NCBI GenBank assembly: GCA_027704905.1
Contig: CM051020.1
Span: forward strand, 7,251,335-7,315,334
From: Muraenolepis orangiensis
Lineage: Eukaryota > Chordata > Actinopteri > Gadiformes > Muraenolepididae
DNA length: 64,000 nt
Direction of reading: 5' to 3'
Part shown: positions 48,354 to 61,380 of the stretch, piece by piece
How the letters are laid out: the number at the start of each line of letters is the position of its first letter
Position numbering within the stretch: position 1 is the stretch's first letter
The notes under the pieces: model-generated
What the model was told of the DNA's origin: nothing
The model's input: the letters and a program-made list of their open reading frames with translations, nothing else
Databases searched by the model: none
Program-made: the position numbers and the translations under genes

Positions 48354-48656
48354 CCCCCCCTCTCTCTTATCCCCCCCCACCCCCCTCTCTCTCTCCCTGC
48401 TAGTTGCTCTCTTGCGTACTCGCTCATTCCCTTAATGACTGTTTTGAGGGACAGCCAGTTGTGCCCCCAGTTGCGCGGCAGGCTATTCGGAGTGGTGCCA
48501 GGGACGTAGCCATGTAGCATAGCTGGGATAGGGGCCATCATCTCCGGGACTGGCCACTGCTTCTTCTATTTTTTTCAAGGGCCACGGTTGACTGTAGTGT
48601 ACATGGTCGGGGGGGGAATGGAACGGCCGTGTTGTTGGTCTATCTGTCAGTCTATT

Positions 48657-48687
<31 letters not shown>

Positions 48688-50106
48688 CTATCCATCTCTG
48701 CCTGCCTGTCTACGCATGTCTACATCTATCTGTCTCTGTCTTGTCTATCTCTGTCCATCCTTTATATTTTGAGGGCTGGTAACCGTCTCCATGATGTTAT
48801 GTGTTTATACAATAAACACATATTTGTACTCCTATTACGTCTAAAACTGTTGGAGGAGCCAAAACAGAAAAGCACAGCTAAACCCGGAGATTCAGCCTCA
48901 AGAATTAGATAGAAAAATAATAGAATCGGAAGAATCAAAACAGTCCAATCTTTTCTAAAAGGTAGTTGTCCGGTGTACGGTTAGACGGTGTACGCAATCC
49001 CTCATTGAGGTCTGCTTTTGTGATTGATAAAGTCGGTTTATGCGCCTCACTTATGCGCTCTCAGCCATTAGCCATAGTCGCTAGCTACTAGCTACAACCT
49101 ATTTGTCAGCTATGTCGGTGTGCACATGTTGTACTGCGAACGCCGAGGTGAACACGGGGTTTTTTTCTAGTGAAAAGGGGCGTGCGCACAACATTAATGT
49201 GCCGCCATTACACTCGTTACCCACCTGGTCTCTGCTGCTCTCAATTCAAACATGTTTCATGTAGCGTGAATTAGTAGTCTGTCCTTATGGCCAGCATGGA
49301 TGTAGCCTCTGTATCTCTCTTTCCCTTCCACTCTCTCTCTCGCTCTCTCGCTCTCCCTCACACACTATGCCAAGCACAGTCTGATTCTGTCTTTATATGA
49401 AACACTTTCTTTATTGTCCGGTCCCATAATCTAGATAATAAATACGTGCAGCGTACTCTAGTGGTTAGTGTGTTTGGCATTTCACTCACATTTGCTGACA
49501 GATGGCTGTAGCATTTATATTAAATGACACTCAAATTATAGCTCTTAAAGCCTACAGCACCTTTAAGGACCATCCTTGTTAACGTTGCCTTTAAGAGATC
49601 CCCTTAAAGGGATCCAAAAATTCATTTTACAAAAAAAAAAAGCAAATACAAAAATGCATGGAGGAAGGAATGTAAATGCCTGTGCGTTTCTTTGAAATGA
49701 AAACAGCTTTGCCAACATTTGTATATATTGTTCAAACGACCCCCTTGACTACCGATGCATGGCGGCATATGTTGTTGTCTGTGTATTTGACAGCATTTAA
49801 CAATGACGGATGTTGACTGGATTCGAGGGGTAAAAACATTTGATATACTTTCTTTTTTTTTTTGTCCCCATGATAAATGTAGAGCATTTTTTGGGGTTGG
49901 TTAGTACGAGTGACAGAGAGAATGACTGCAATTTCCCTTAAACTCCATTATAGGGGCTGGACTTGGTGGCTAACGCGACTTGGTGGCTAAATCTACTAAC
50001 GCGCTAATCACATTGCGGCCTGGGTCTCTCCACCCTCTGTCCTTAAAGGCATAATAAGCTCTGAACAATATTATTTATGTACTTTGTGTTTTTATATATG
50101 TAAATA

Positions 50107-50349
50107 GGGCATGATAGCGCAGAATGTTGGGACTTTGGCTTGGGAACCGGAAGGTTGCTGCTTAAATTCTCCGAAACACCTGGGCACTGTCGAAGTGCTC
50201 TTGAGCAAGGCACCAGACCCCTACACTGCTCCCTGGGCGCTGTATATACAAATTGCTGCCCACTGCTCCTAATACTGGGAAGGGTTAAATGCAGAGAAAC
50301 AATTTCACTGTGCGTGTATGTGACCAATAAAGTGGATTCAATCCTCCAG
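50107..50349 (+). mobile_element. tRNA-derived SINE, plus strand
   Basis: Degraded tRNA-like head (ggcatgatagcgcagaatg, A-box-like). The body matches the family (cttgagcaaggcaccagac, cccactgctcctaatactgg). The tail gtgaccaataaagtggattc matches the reverse of 13718-13740. The B-box is mutated (gctgcttaaattc). Confidence 0.85.
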
Positions 50350-50940
50350 ATTTAGATTCATATATATACTGAATGCATATATTGTGTCCATTATCTATTA
50401 CAAAATAGATTTGAATAAGCTGAAAAAGCTTGCCTTTTGTTTGTCATTTAAAAGCAAAAATGCAATAACGATTTGGGATCATAACATTTCAATATATTGT
50501 TAAATTGTTTTGAAGGCCATCTCTTTATTCAGTGCTTGTGACCCCGATACACTAGATAGCAGCCCTTGGCAGGGGGGGGGGGTGTCTTGTATACAAGACT
50601 AATAGTACAACACGTGGAATAATAAATGAGGTCACTGTGTCTATAATTAAACTTTTAAATACTAGCATTGATGATCCACAATGCACGCAATTACACCGAC
50701 ACGGTGAGTGATGTTTCTGGCAATCATTAATTACAGTGAAATGATAAACGGAAACGTGGGTCACTTGTTTGGTTGTTGCAACAACAGAATATGAAATTTA
50801 TTCTTGTGGTTTATATTTGTTTTATATTTAATTCAAACTTTCCCAGGGAAGCCATTCATATAATATTTGAGCTGATGTGCATATCACTTGTTTGAAATAT
50901 GAGAGGACTTTCTAAGAGGCCAAATAAAGAGTACAATTGT

Positions 50941-51136
50941 TAATAACACTGTCCTGTCTTCATATGTAACGTCATATGAGATATAGAGGGGGTAGACAGC
51001 AGGAAGTTCAATGTTTGAGGGGGTACAGGACCTTAAATACTTAATAACACTGTCCCGTCTTCATTTGTAACATCACATGAGAAGTAGAGGGGGTACACAG
51101 CAGGAAGTTCAATGTTTGAGGGGGTACAGGACCTTC
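50941..51136. repeat. Tandem duplication, 101-bp unit, two copies
   Basis: Units start taataacactgtcc at 50941 and 51042 and match closely over their length. The second runs into 'tatttgggaaccactggttt', a hAT-like terminus, so the pair may be the sub-terminal part of a hAT remnant. Confidence 0.85.
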
Positions 51137-51540
51137 TATTTGGGAACCACTGGTTTAGACAATGTTTTTATCCAAAGTGAGTTTAAGTGAATTCCGACAC
51201 CGAAAATATAATACAAATATAGTGAGATAAAAAAAATCCTTCCCTTTCAAGACTTGGAAGACATCAAGATGCCGCCGATTATTTTTAGTCAGGGAGTCAA
51301 AGTCAACGTGAATTAATCTCCCAGCTTAATGATCACCCTCCTAAGTCGCAGAGCGGCCTAAATATTTTCCACTTTATTACTCATATAAAGTGCTTATGAT
51401 TGTATTACTCATCTCTGAGCAGACTGGATATGGGTAAAGCTCAACGGGCACATTGACTGCTGATTTCCCCCGAGGCTATCGGGTGAACTTTAATGATTCC
51501 ACATCACCACGGAAACCCTGAGGTGTCTTTATTTCACGAG

Positions 51541-51559
51541 CCCCCCCCCCCCCCCCCCC
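51541..51559. repeat. Poly-C tract
   Basis: A run of 19 C interrupts otherwise unique DNA; such runs are frequent sites of length error. Confidence 0.9.
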
Positions 51560-51768
51560 ACCGCCAAGCGTCCAGACATTTGACGTGGACTGTACGTGGC
51601 AGCGCCTGACATCGGTCAGTAATTTCCCATTACATCCCATCGAGGTGGAAGAAGTACTCCATCAGAACAATTGTCACACAGAAATGTTAATGTTTTCAAA
51701 GCGATGGCGAGTTTGGCGGATTTCCAATTATTCAGCTATGTAACAGCGACAATCTATTATACACTCCC

Positions 51769-51771
<3 letters not shown>

Positions 51772-51814
<43 letters not shown>

Positions 51815-51855
51815 ACTCACACACACACACACACACACATACACCCACACACACC
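51772..51855. repeat. (CA)n microsatellite
   Basis: CA run with three interruptions; an (AT)n tract follows at 52026-52050. Confidence 0.95.
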
Positions 51856-52017
51856 TCCTTTTTGTGATGATAATGACTATCAGTGCCTACAAAATGTCGT
51901 TGTTTTTTGACGGTTAGAGGAGCATACAGCAGGAGAAGATAGATCATAGTTTGAGCCATGCCTGAAGCTATGGCTGTAGCACTACAGCACAGCTCACATA
52001 CATATATAAATATATAC

Positions 52018-52050
<33 letters not shown>

Positions 52051-52681
52051 AAGTGTATACTCAAGGCCCCAGAACCACCACAATGAGTGTTAAAAGATCA
52101 AATGGAAACCAATTATCAATTCAATTCTCAATTAGGTATGTCTTTGTGAAGTGACTATTGTACTTTTCGTAAAACAGTGACGCGTATACATGAATTCGCT
52201 GTTATCAGTTACAAGTAAACACATTAGTGCAAATGTCAAACCAAAATAAAGAGGTCTTTCCCAAGCCATTTTTTATACATTGTTACAGTCTCAACAGACT
52301 TCCCAAGACCACATTATACACCCCTAATGCCAATGCCCGCTAAAGGGCAGTGGCAACCTCCAGAGGCAAGAAACCTTGAGAAGGAACCCATTAAGGATTC
52401 CCCCTTCCAGGGATAGTTTGGAATGGAAGCACTGGTTACCACCTATTGCCCACACAATCTGAAAGCTTTAATTATATATACTGTATATAACAAATTAATT
52501 AACTATGCATGGCCCACCCAATTTTCTCTTGGCCCATCCAAAGTTTCAATTCCTAGCTACACTAATGGGTCGCACATTACAAAGTGTACACCAGTGACAA
52601 GACGAGTATCATTATTTTGTCATAATCATTTTAATTATAATATTGTGGTGGATTGACATCATTCACCCACATAACTATTGG

Positions 52682-52813
52682 TGGACATTAGTGCACATTA
52701 GTCTGTTCCCTTTCGCCGCTATGAGAGTGTGTTTACAACTTGTTCCATGTCTATTAAACGTCTAGCTTTGAATTTTGATGCACCGCCTCCGACTCCTGTC
52801 TCTCGGCACTACA
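52682..52813 (+). repeat. 5' LTR, shortened (Gypsy)
   Basis: Matches the end of the 3' LTR but lacks its first part and the 'aggacttccgtag' stretch. It ends ...cggcactaca immediately before ctggtaaccc. Confidence 0.8.
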
Positions 52814-52889
52814 CTGGTAACCCCAATGTAAGTCGGTGGTATATGAGACTGAACCGAACATGGCAAATGACGCCTTTATTCTGAAATTG

Positions 52890-54660
52890 CCAGAATTTTG
52901 AGAGACATCGGTGGCAGCATGGTTCGCGCAGCCGGAGGCTCAATTCGCCTTCCGCAGGATTACAGATGACGCTGCACGCTATTTCCACATTGTATCATTG
53001 CTTTGGAGCTCAACTGCGGCCCGGACGATGGGTTTCATTACATCTCCCCCTGCCCTGAATAAATATGCAGCGTTCAAGGCTTTCCTTCTCAAGACCTTGG
53101 AGCCATCACGGTCGGAATGAGCCCGACGTCTGTTCGCTATTCATGGCCTCGGAGACAGTAAAACTTCCAAACACATGGAAAATATGCTGAACCTGCTAGG
53201 TATGGAAGAACCTAAATTCCTGTTTATAGAACTGTTTCTTATGTCCAGACAGCACTCTCTTATACTGCTATTACTGAACCCTCGCTTTAGCCGAAGAGGC
53301 TTCTCCTTTCTTCCTAGCTACCCAGCATTTCGCCCCCGAGGTGCTATCCCCAACACGCAGTTACACCCCCCCGGGCAGATACATGCTAACTAGCACAGGT
53401 CCGTGGCTACCAACAGCCATGCTAGCCCAGGCATGTGCTAGTTCCACGTGCTCTTCGGAGCAAAAGCAATGAGGTTTCACTGCCCTGCTACTGTTCATCA
53501 GAGACACTCTCTCCAGACGCAAATTTCTCTGCGACACCGGCGGTTAGAAGAGCTTCCTGCCGGCTACGGTAAGCGATGTCGCTTGGCCCACATTTAACGT
53601 CCGCTATTGACACCCCTATCAGGACCAATGGCACAAAGACTGTGGACCTGTGTCGGGGGGCCAGCGCTTTACATGGGACTTCTTCATAGCCGACATCTCC
53701 TTCCCCCTCCTCGACGCAGACTTCCTGTGCGCTCACAGACTACTTGTAGATGTCAAGAACAGCCGCCCTGACATTGGAATGGACGTACTGACATTTTCCT
53801 CGTTCGCATGTTTCCACCTTCTCAGTGAGCTTCCCAGCTTGACCTGGCCGACCTTTTCACCTGCCACTACCAAACACGGGGTTGAACACCACATTGACAC
53901 TAACATTTGACTGGATGGCCGAAAGGGAGACCGCCTTCGATGCCACCAAAGCCGCCCTCAGCAAAGACGCCATGTTTGTTCACCAAGTCCCCCATCGCTT
54001 TCACCACCGACGCGTCTGACTTTGCCGTCGGCATGGTGCATGAACAATAGGTTGACGGCGCCTGGCAGCCGCTCGCTTTTTTCAATCGCCAGGTAACCCC
54101 AAGAAAGCGCAAGTACAGTGCGTTCGATAGAGAACTCCTTGGTCTCGGGTTGGCCATTCACCACTTCCAGTTCCTGCTGGAAGGCTGTGAGTTTACGGCA
54201 TTTGTGGACCACAAGCCACTCACATTATGCATTACCAAAGTGGCTGAGCCGTAGTCCGCCCACCAGCAGCGCCAGCTCTCATACATATCCGAATATATAC
54301 CACGGACCTCGTAGGTCCACTGCCCCCCTCTTACGGCTTCACCTACCTCTTCACAATGATGGACAGGACGACCCGCTGGCCCGAGGCTGTTCCCCTCACC
54401 TCAACAGCATCTTCCCATGTGGCCTGCGCATTCAGTCTGACCTCTCCTCCGACCGTGACTTCCAGTTCACCTCGGAGCTCTGGAAGGCAGTTGCCGAAGG
54501 TTTGGGGTTCAAGCTGCACCGCACTGTCGGCAGCAAGGCAGTGCTCTTCCCTGCTCCCCGCTTTCCTGGTGTCACCAGGAACAACGCCCACCGCGGCCCC
54601 CTACGAGGGCCCGTCCAGGGTCATACAACACGGGGACAAGAGCCTGGTGGTGGACGTTAG
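52890..54660 (+). pseudogene. Gypsy Gag-Pol remnant
   Basis: Gag: AAWFAQPEAQFAFRRITDDA near 52911 and KYAAFKAFLLKTLE near 53065. Protease-end block: GGQRFTWDFFIADISFPLLD near 53657 and DADFLCAHRLLVDVKN. RNase H: IHHFQFLLEG and FVDHKPLT near 54153-54225. Integrase: GFTYLFTMMDRTTRWPEAVP near 54338, FQFTSELWKAVAEGLGFKL near 54460. C-terminal block: PYEGPSRVIQHGDKSLVVDV near 54600. Stops and frameshifts separate them, and the reverse transcriptase core is deleted. Confidence 0.87.
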
Positions 54661-54880
54661 TGGCTGACCTGAGACCACAGAGGATTAGGCTTGCTCATGT
54701 GGATGTTTCCTGGCCATTGGAGTTGGCCCAGATCCCACATCAGGGCCGATCTCCCATGTCCCATCCCCCAGCCCCAGACGGGTTGCCCTCGACCTCGTTG
54801 ACGCCCTTTCCCTCCCTGTTGTCGGGGTAGGGTTGTCATCCCTCCCCGGATTTTGACTTTGGGTGAATTCTGGGGGTGCT

Positions 54881-55060
54881 TGTGTGGTTGATTGATTGTA
54901 TGTATTGTTCTACACGGGGACATTAGTGCACAGGACTTCCGTAGTCAGTCTGTTCCCTTTCGCCGCTATGAGAGTTTGTTTACAACTTGTTCCATGTCTA
55001 TTAAACGTCTAGGTTAGACTTTTGATACACTGCCTCCGACTCCCGTCTCTCGGCACTACA
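54881..55060 (+). repeat. 3' LTR (Gypsy)
   Basis: Begins about TGTGTGG after a purine-rich 'ctgggggtg' and ends cggcactaca, the same end as the 5' LTR. It contains the ATTAAA-type polyadenylation signal in 'ctattaaacgtctag'. Confidence 0.75.
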
Positions 55061-55743
55061 ATAACCTTATTGTTTTGCTTTGTGTCTCGCATTGTTTAGC
55101 TTTGTGTCTAGCTTATTGTTTACAATGATTCATAATTAGAGGTTAAGAGGTTAAGAATTACGATCAATTAGCATTGTAGGGATCCCCTAATGGGACATGG
55201 AGGAGCAGAATATTCCGATACAAAACCAGCCAGCAGTCGCTTTTGTTGTGCACCTCCTCCTAGAAACTGTTGAAAATATTTAACAGCCGAGTAAATAAAA
55301 AGTCTGTAAAGTTATTACCTATCCGTAGGACAAGGATGTGTCCACATGAAGTTGACGGGCTACTGTCGCATGGATTTAGAGCAAAGTTGTCCCTCAGATG
55401 CCACCTTGATGCCTCGTCATGTCGCTTGCCATTGCACAAGGGTGTTATAACTAAAATGATTGTAAGTGGTTCATCTTATTTCAACATTAATTTGATCTGG
55501 ATGTCGCGTTAACGTTTGTACGCTGTTTATAATCAGTTTGTTTCTTCAGTTTATTTGTCGTAAAGTCAACCATTAACACATTGTGATGGATGGCTTTTGG
55601 CAATCTCATGGAGCGTTGCAGTACTATTATAGGTTTCTGAAAACGTCCGAAGTTTGACGTAGACCAAACTCACGTCTCTGATGTTTGGACACACAAAATA
55701 AGATTGGACGATCTTTAAAGTTTAGTTACGTGTTAAGTGATTG

Positions 55744-55746
<3 letters not shown>

Positions 55747-55779
<33 letters not shown>
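55747..55779. repeat. (TA)n microsatellite
   Basis: Alternating TA run in A/T-rich DNA. The surrounding 55061-56780 region has no recognised gene. Confidence 0.95.
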
Positions 55780-55782
<3 letters not shown>

Positions 55783-56789
55783 AATATTTGTAACCGTGTG
55801 AGTGTGTCTTTTAAATGTATTTAAAGTTTTGTAAAATATATATTTATTTTTCTTTTCGTAGAAATTGCAGACTCTAGTCAATTATATTTCATAATTATAT
55901 CATGCAGCAGTTTTATTTTTATGGAACCCTGTTTATCCTCAAAGGTTATGTACTATTAAGCTATTAGAAAATAGATTGAGGGAAACAAATCAATCATGGC
56001 TGTAGGCTAGTCCGTTGACACTGTACAACCTCTTTGAAGCATTGTGTGTAGAGTTTGAAGATGGGTTAAATGCGCAATTTACGGGAGTAGATGGCATTGG
56101 AAATACCAGCCGAAAGGTCCTTGGTTCAATCCCCACTGTCCACAGCCTGTAGCTCTTCAAGAGACATTGTCTTTTATATATAATTAAATAAATATAGTAC
56201 CTTTGTCTGCAGCCATCTGAAGAAAGGTTTCTCCAGTTTCTTCCTGTGTTTAGCTTTTAAAAAATCAATACTTTGTTTGGTTTGATCATGCACTCTCAAT
56301 GTCACATTGAGACTGGACAGTGGTTTTAATACAAACAAAGACATAAATAACACAGCCCTGGAGTCACCAAACCCTCCAAACTAATATTTCATGAGTACAT
56401 ACTTTAATATTTAGGGTGGGCAGACAAAACTAAAGATAGTGCTAATGCTAGCTGAAGGCGGGTCGGGCATTAACCTGATTGGCCCGTAAACAATGCCATT
56501 ACTAAGTGGGCATTTTCAATTGTGTTTCCCTCTCTTGATGTGCACTAGGTAGCTCCTGCCAATTTATATTCCACTAATCACTCCGACTGAGACTCTGAAG
56601 TCTAAATAAATAAATCTATGATGCATGGAGTTTGTGTCCTGCCAGAAAGTCCAACGTCATCAAACGATATCCAGTCCACAATCATTTCGTAATCTTCATC
56701 AGAGATTAACATGGATGTCAAACATTGCTATTTTATTTAGTAATCTTTAGTACATTAAAATATACTTGTTGGTAGACTGTGCTATACAA

Positions 56790-56935
56790 AGTGAGTTACA
56801 GTGAGTCAGCCCCAGGTCATTAAGGAGCAGGCAGGGGTTTTAGATTGCTCAAGTGTGACAGATCAGGGATCGAACGCAGAACCTTTCAGCTGGCAGTCGA
56901 ACACCGTAGCCACTGCACTATCCTGTCGATTGGGC
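56790..56935 (-). mobile_element. Degraded tRNA-derived SINE, minus strand
   Basis: On the minus strand an A-box-like 'tagtgcagtggctacggtg' is followed by a B-box 'gcgttcgatccc' (56868-56880). The spacing fits a tRNA head. A similar but weaker tRNA-like stretch with 'ggttcaatccc' occurs on the plus strand at 56070-56145. Confidence 0.5.
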
Positions 56936-58559
56936 TAAAAGCAGGTACCAGAGCTGAAACAGAGTAGCAGTGAGTGCTGACCTGACAGCATTTTTACCAC
57001 ACAGCCATATGATGCAACTGTCTGCAAGGTGGTTGAAATTGAGCATCACTGCCGAGGACATTGAATCAGAATAGAGAGTCATTATTATTGATGTTGGTTA
57101 TCTTCCAAGAACCTCTGGAACACAAGCTGTGGTTAATCACCATTAATTGAGATACGTATGGTGAGACGTTTGCGGCTGCAACCTCAGGTGGCAAATGTTA
57201 GGATTATTTGTGTACTATGCATTTCTTTCAAATGTAGCTGTATTTACCACCCAGTCCTGACATCTTATTAACAGGGACAGTTTTAGCCTGCTATATATGG
57301 CTGGGCTGGTGGTAAAGATAGGTGGGCCACTTTGGTGGTAGGTACCCTAAAGAAGCAGAATGGTAGCCTGAAGGCTGAAAATCTCTAGTCAGATTGCACA
57401 AAAGTCTGGCAAAATCACATTTTTTTAAAATGTTACGCAGTGGCAGAGCCCACAAAACTCTCTAAAGGACTGTGAGGGCTGGAGTTCCAGCCACATATGT
57501 TGTACTTACCATACATAATACAGAAACGAGTTCATATAATTACGCATAGATTTGGTTTAATATAACATACATTTATCTTTGAGTTTACCTCTGTGGGCTG
57601 GCTAGCTGCCTTAGGTCAAAAGGCCAGTGCCCCACAGCAGCTGGGTTCAACTACAGGTGTGACTAATTAATTTGGGTGAGACTATTGTATTTCATGTTAC
57701 TCATGAAGAGGGGGGGATGGAAAGACTTATGTTTAAGAAGAGTAGTTATAGTTAATAGAATAAATGCATATTAAACTAATATTAATAATGGATAATTATA
57801 ACTTGCGTGCGTTATGAGTGCGATAGATTAAGCATTACTCATCAGTAAGTTTAAGCCATTTAGTGCATAGTCTCCCTAATGTCTCCATTGTGGAAGGTCA
57901 CTTTGACGTTAAGTTCCTGGCTCTCTGCTGGTATGTTTTATGTTCAGCCTCATTCACCTCATTGTTTTTATTATTTTGACCTTGTTTTTCTTTTTGGCAT
58001 TTATTTCCCAGTACCTGTTTTTGTATTATTTGGGTAGAATAAAACCCTTTTTTGTTAAAACTGCCCGTGTACCAGTCCGGCATTCGGCCCTTCACAAGGA
58101 CATCAGTATGTCTCCGTCAATACTACTATTGGCCACATACACAGTATAGGTAGTTGGGTAAAATATCCTAATTTGTAAGAGGGCCTTGCTTGAAGACAGC
58201 AGCAATTTATCAAATACAATATATTGTGATTGTTGATTACATTCTCGAACCTTTATTATGTTTATATGAGGATCAAAGACGTAATTTAATTTTAACATAT
58301 TTTTTCCGTCAAAGTGTGTCCTTGTAACGACTGGCTTGTCATCAAGACTTCAGACTTGTATCGTCCCTCAAATTCAACACACTTTGAAAGAAATCCAGTT
58401 AATTACTCGACTCCTTCATAAGCCATTGTATTCTGTTCGATAAAACAAAAAAAACAAATGGTATTCCCACATCACAGAATTAACATTTATTAAAAAAAAG
58501 AACCCCACCTTTTCATTCATATTTTGACAACTTAATAGCACATCAAAAAAACCAAGTAT

Positions 58560-58800
58560 TTGATGAGAGCCCGGCTTCTGCGCGATTGATTATTCTTCAT
58601 TTAGGCAACACACATTTGTTTATCTCAATGGAGCAGCGAAACACTCCGGGTGGCAGCCTGTCGATGCCCAGATCGATGGTTGGCTTGTTGCCTGTAGCCT
58701 CTGCATTGCATTACCATAGTAATGACTCTCTGACCCCTCCTCTTCCTCTTCCTGTGGGCCTCTAGTCACAATCTGTGACGAGAGGCGTCAACATCTTAAA
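58560..58800. other. Unique segment, possible conserved non-coding element
   Basis: Contains gcgattgattattcttcatt and tgcattgcattaccatagta in repeat-free DNA without a lasting ORF. Motif style is that of developmental enhancers, but this is composition-based inference only. Confidence 0.25.
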
Positions 58801-59749
58801 AGATGTCAAGAAAATTTGAAGATACATTTTTTGGGGGCTTTATGCTTTTTTTCTAATCATGTAGTGTGTATTATTTTTTGTTTGTTTTTTTATTCAACTC
58901 TACCTCTCCAAAAAGTATATATATTTTTTATTGTTCCTAAAAACTTTTTATTTCTTGTTCTTGTTGTGTTTTCCTTCACTTTGTACTGCAGCGCTGCATG
59001 GAAAACGCTGTCGGAATTGGGTTTCATTGATTTACTGTAGTGGAGGCAAATGATGGATCTGAAAAGTTCCTCTATGACTTGTAATGAACTCTTCTCATAA
59101 CCGAGTGAGAAAAAAGGGCTTGTGTGAGAGGAAATATGGCTGCTTTGGTGTGTCACATATACCACGGCATGCTTTTAAAATGGTTTCAGTGCAAGTCGTA
59201 CCCCATGAAGATGTATAGGGTCATTCATATGAGGTCGATTTGCATCACAATTCTATAGATTTATGAGCCATATTGTCTGTTGTTTTTGCCAATACATTGC
59301 ACCTCTGTAATTTACTGTAGATCCAGTCCAGTGACTCTCCAATGATTTATTAATAAATACATAAAAATGTTGGATGGTGGAGTCTTCGGTAACCTGAGCA
59401 TAGTGACGGGTGATCACAAGAAATTACTTTCAGGCAGCCATATATATATACAGTATGTCTAAAATTCACTTTTATAGAGGTGGGGGGGGGGGAGTAGACA
59501 GACAGACAGACAGACAGATAGACAGAGAGAGAGAAATGGATGGAGACAGAGAGTGAGAAGGCGCTCAGTGCTGCAGTAAGGCATGTGTCCTTCCCCTAAT
59601 TACAATAAAATAAAGAGACCCACTAATGCCAACTCACAGATGGCTGAGGGTCTGTTGTTTGGGTCCCTGAGAGATTCAAACTTGCCTTCGCTTACAGGCA
59701 GAGAGTTGGCATTTCAAGTGTATTAGCAAGCCTCATTTGCTCTCCCGTG

Positions 59750-60160
59750 CTCACGCCCACAGTGGCATCAACTCGGTGGCGAAGGTACACCCCTTTCTGC
59801 TGAGGGAAAAGGCCAAGCACACTGGGTATGTTTATAGCGAGCCGTTCATTCGAATTTCAATTATCCGCCTGAGTCAGAATGTCACTTAGTCTAGTATTTT
59901 TTTATGTTTCACAGTCCTTTACTTGCGCATTTTTCATTTTTATGATTAAGTTGTATTTATTAATGAGTTCTCTCTTGCTCGCTCTCTTTCTCCCTCTCTT
60001 TTCTCTCTCTCTTTTCCTGACTTTTTTTTAAGAGGTCAAGGGAGTTTAAAGAACTCCAATTGCCTTGGTCCAAACGATCATTAGGGGTTCTAAGATTTAA
60101 ACGCTGCCCATAGGAAATCACACACAGTTTAATTAAGTTCATGCATGAAAGTGTTTGTCC
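59750..60160. other. Unique segment, possible conserved non-coding element
   Basis: Includes gccgttcattcgaatttcaa at 59842-59861 and ccaattgccttggtccaaac at 60056-60075, separated by a short CT-rich patch (59970-60020). No ORF has a recognisable product. Confidence 0.25.
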
Positions 60161-60530
60161 TGTGGAAGACGGATGAGATATTAAGTAACACACAGTTCAT
60201 CGAGGTCGGCTTTTCCATTACCGGGAAAAAAAAAAGAAATGCTCCTAATGGAAAACAGCCCCCTTTTCGGGGGCTAGTGGTGGACGTATGGGGGGGGGGA
60301 TTGTATTTTATTCTTTCGGAGAAGATTTCTACACTGATTGGTTTAATACAACCTTCGCATTCAGGATACGTCCGTATACGTCTAAACTCATCTACTGCCT
60401 CTTAGAATGTACGCGTCTGCTTAACACAAGGGTTTCATCGGCGTGTTTCTTTTTAAACCATGGTCAATAGAATAGAAGCACTGCCAGTCTTCCCCGATAA
60501 GACGAGAGAAAAGGCAAAACTCGGGCGAAA

Positions 60531-60797
60531 ATGGCGGGAAAATTCCCTGTGGCGGAGATTAAGTCGTGTTTGATGAATGCCAATGAGCATGTGCCCCCCT
60601 TGAAGGACGCGCCTCAGAACAACCTCGGGCCATTCAGGAAGGAACCTCTGAAGGTGATGCTGCACGCGGAGCGGCTTTCAACACACACCCCGGATGATGT
60701 CGATGCGCACTCTCCTCCGTCGGTCGGAAAAAGGGTAGATATCTGCCGCGTTATGTTAGAGAGGAAGCCTCACAATGCCAAAATCAGACGTCGATAA
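60531..60797 (+). other. Uncharacterised 88-codon ORF
   Basis: An ATG with a purine at -3 (aaaatggcg) opens MAGKFPVAEIKSCLMNANEH and continues to a stop at 60795-60797, ending in basic KIRRR. The composition is protein-like and not repetitive. No family is recognised. No splice or polyadenylation context was established. It may be chance. Confidence 0.2.
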
Positions 60798-61310
60798 GTC
60801 ATCTTGAACTCTGTAACACTGTTATGTTTTCAATGATTTGATTTTAGGTAGTCTCCGTTGGGACAGGTTGGGCAACGTTGTTTTTTTGGTTTCTTACAAT
60901 CAAGCGGTGGACAGAGTCGATTCAGTTATTGGTCCTTCTCGCTTCAAACGTATGACTCAATATGAACGGTATAATAACAATAATAATAGCTAGCGTAATC
61001 ATAGGTTGGATAATAATAATAACCAGCCTTCAAAACAAATCACATCGCATAATTCAATCCCACGCTAAACGGTGAGAAAGCTTGCCATTGATTCTCCCAG
61101 TAATTTGTAAGTGGATGAATAAGATTTATATTAAATAGAATATAAGAAATACCTAATCCAACATTGCATCTACAAGTAAGAACCCTTGATAACTCTACAG
61201 ACTCGCAGGCAACAAAGTTTGCTTATCAAGTCTGTGCAACAAGTACAATGGAAGGCTTACTCCCCATTCACTCCCATACAACAATACTTCACTATACTCC
61301 ACTCACAACA

Positions 61311-61380
61311 CTATACTATACCATACAATACTATACTATACTATACTATACTATACTATACTATACTATACTTTACTATA
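61311..61380. repeat. (CTATA)n pentanucleotide repeat
   Basis: About a dozen CTATA units with small changes at both ends. ORFs reading (YYTIL)n through it are artefacts. Confidence 0.93.

Larger units (their letters stand above)
52682..55060 (+). mobile_element. Ty3/Gypsy element, internally deleted
   Basis: LTR-related sequences at 52682-52813 and 54881-55060 share long stretches (ctttcgccgctatgagag, gtttacaacttgttcc, attaaacgtctag) and the same end, ctcggcactaca. Between them are Gag, protease, part of RNase H and part of integrase, all broken. The reverse transcriptase is missing. A possible primer-binding site (ctggtaaccccaatg) follows the 5' LTR. Confidence 0.88.

Noticed and set aside
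52250..52440. Possible LINE 3' region (gggcagtggcaacctcc, aaccttgagaaggaac)
   Set aside because: Reminiscent of a common fish repeat, but no coding part or tail was found, so not listed as an element.
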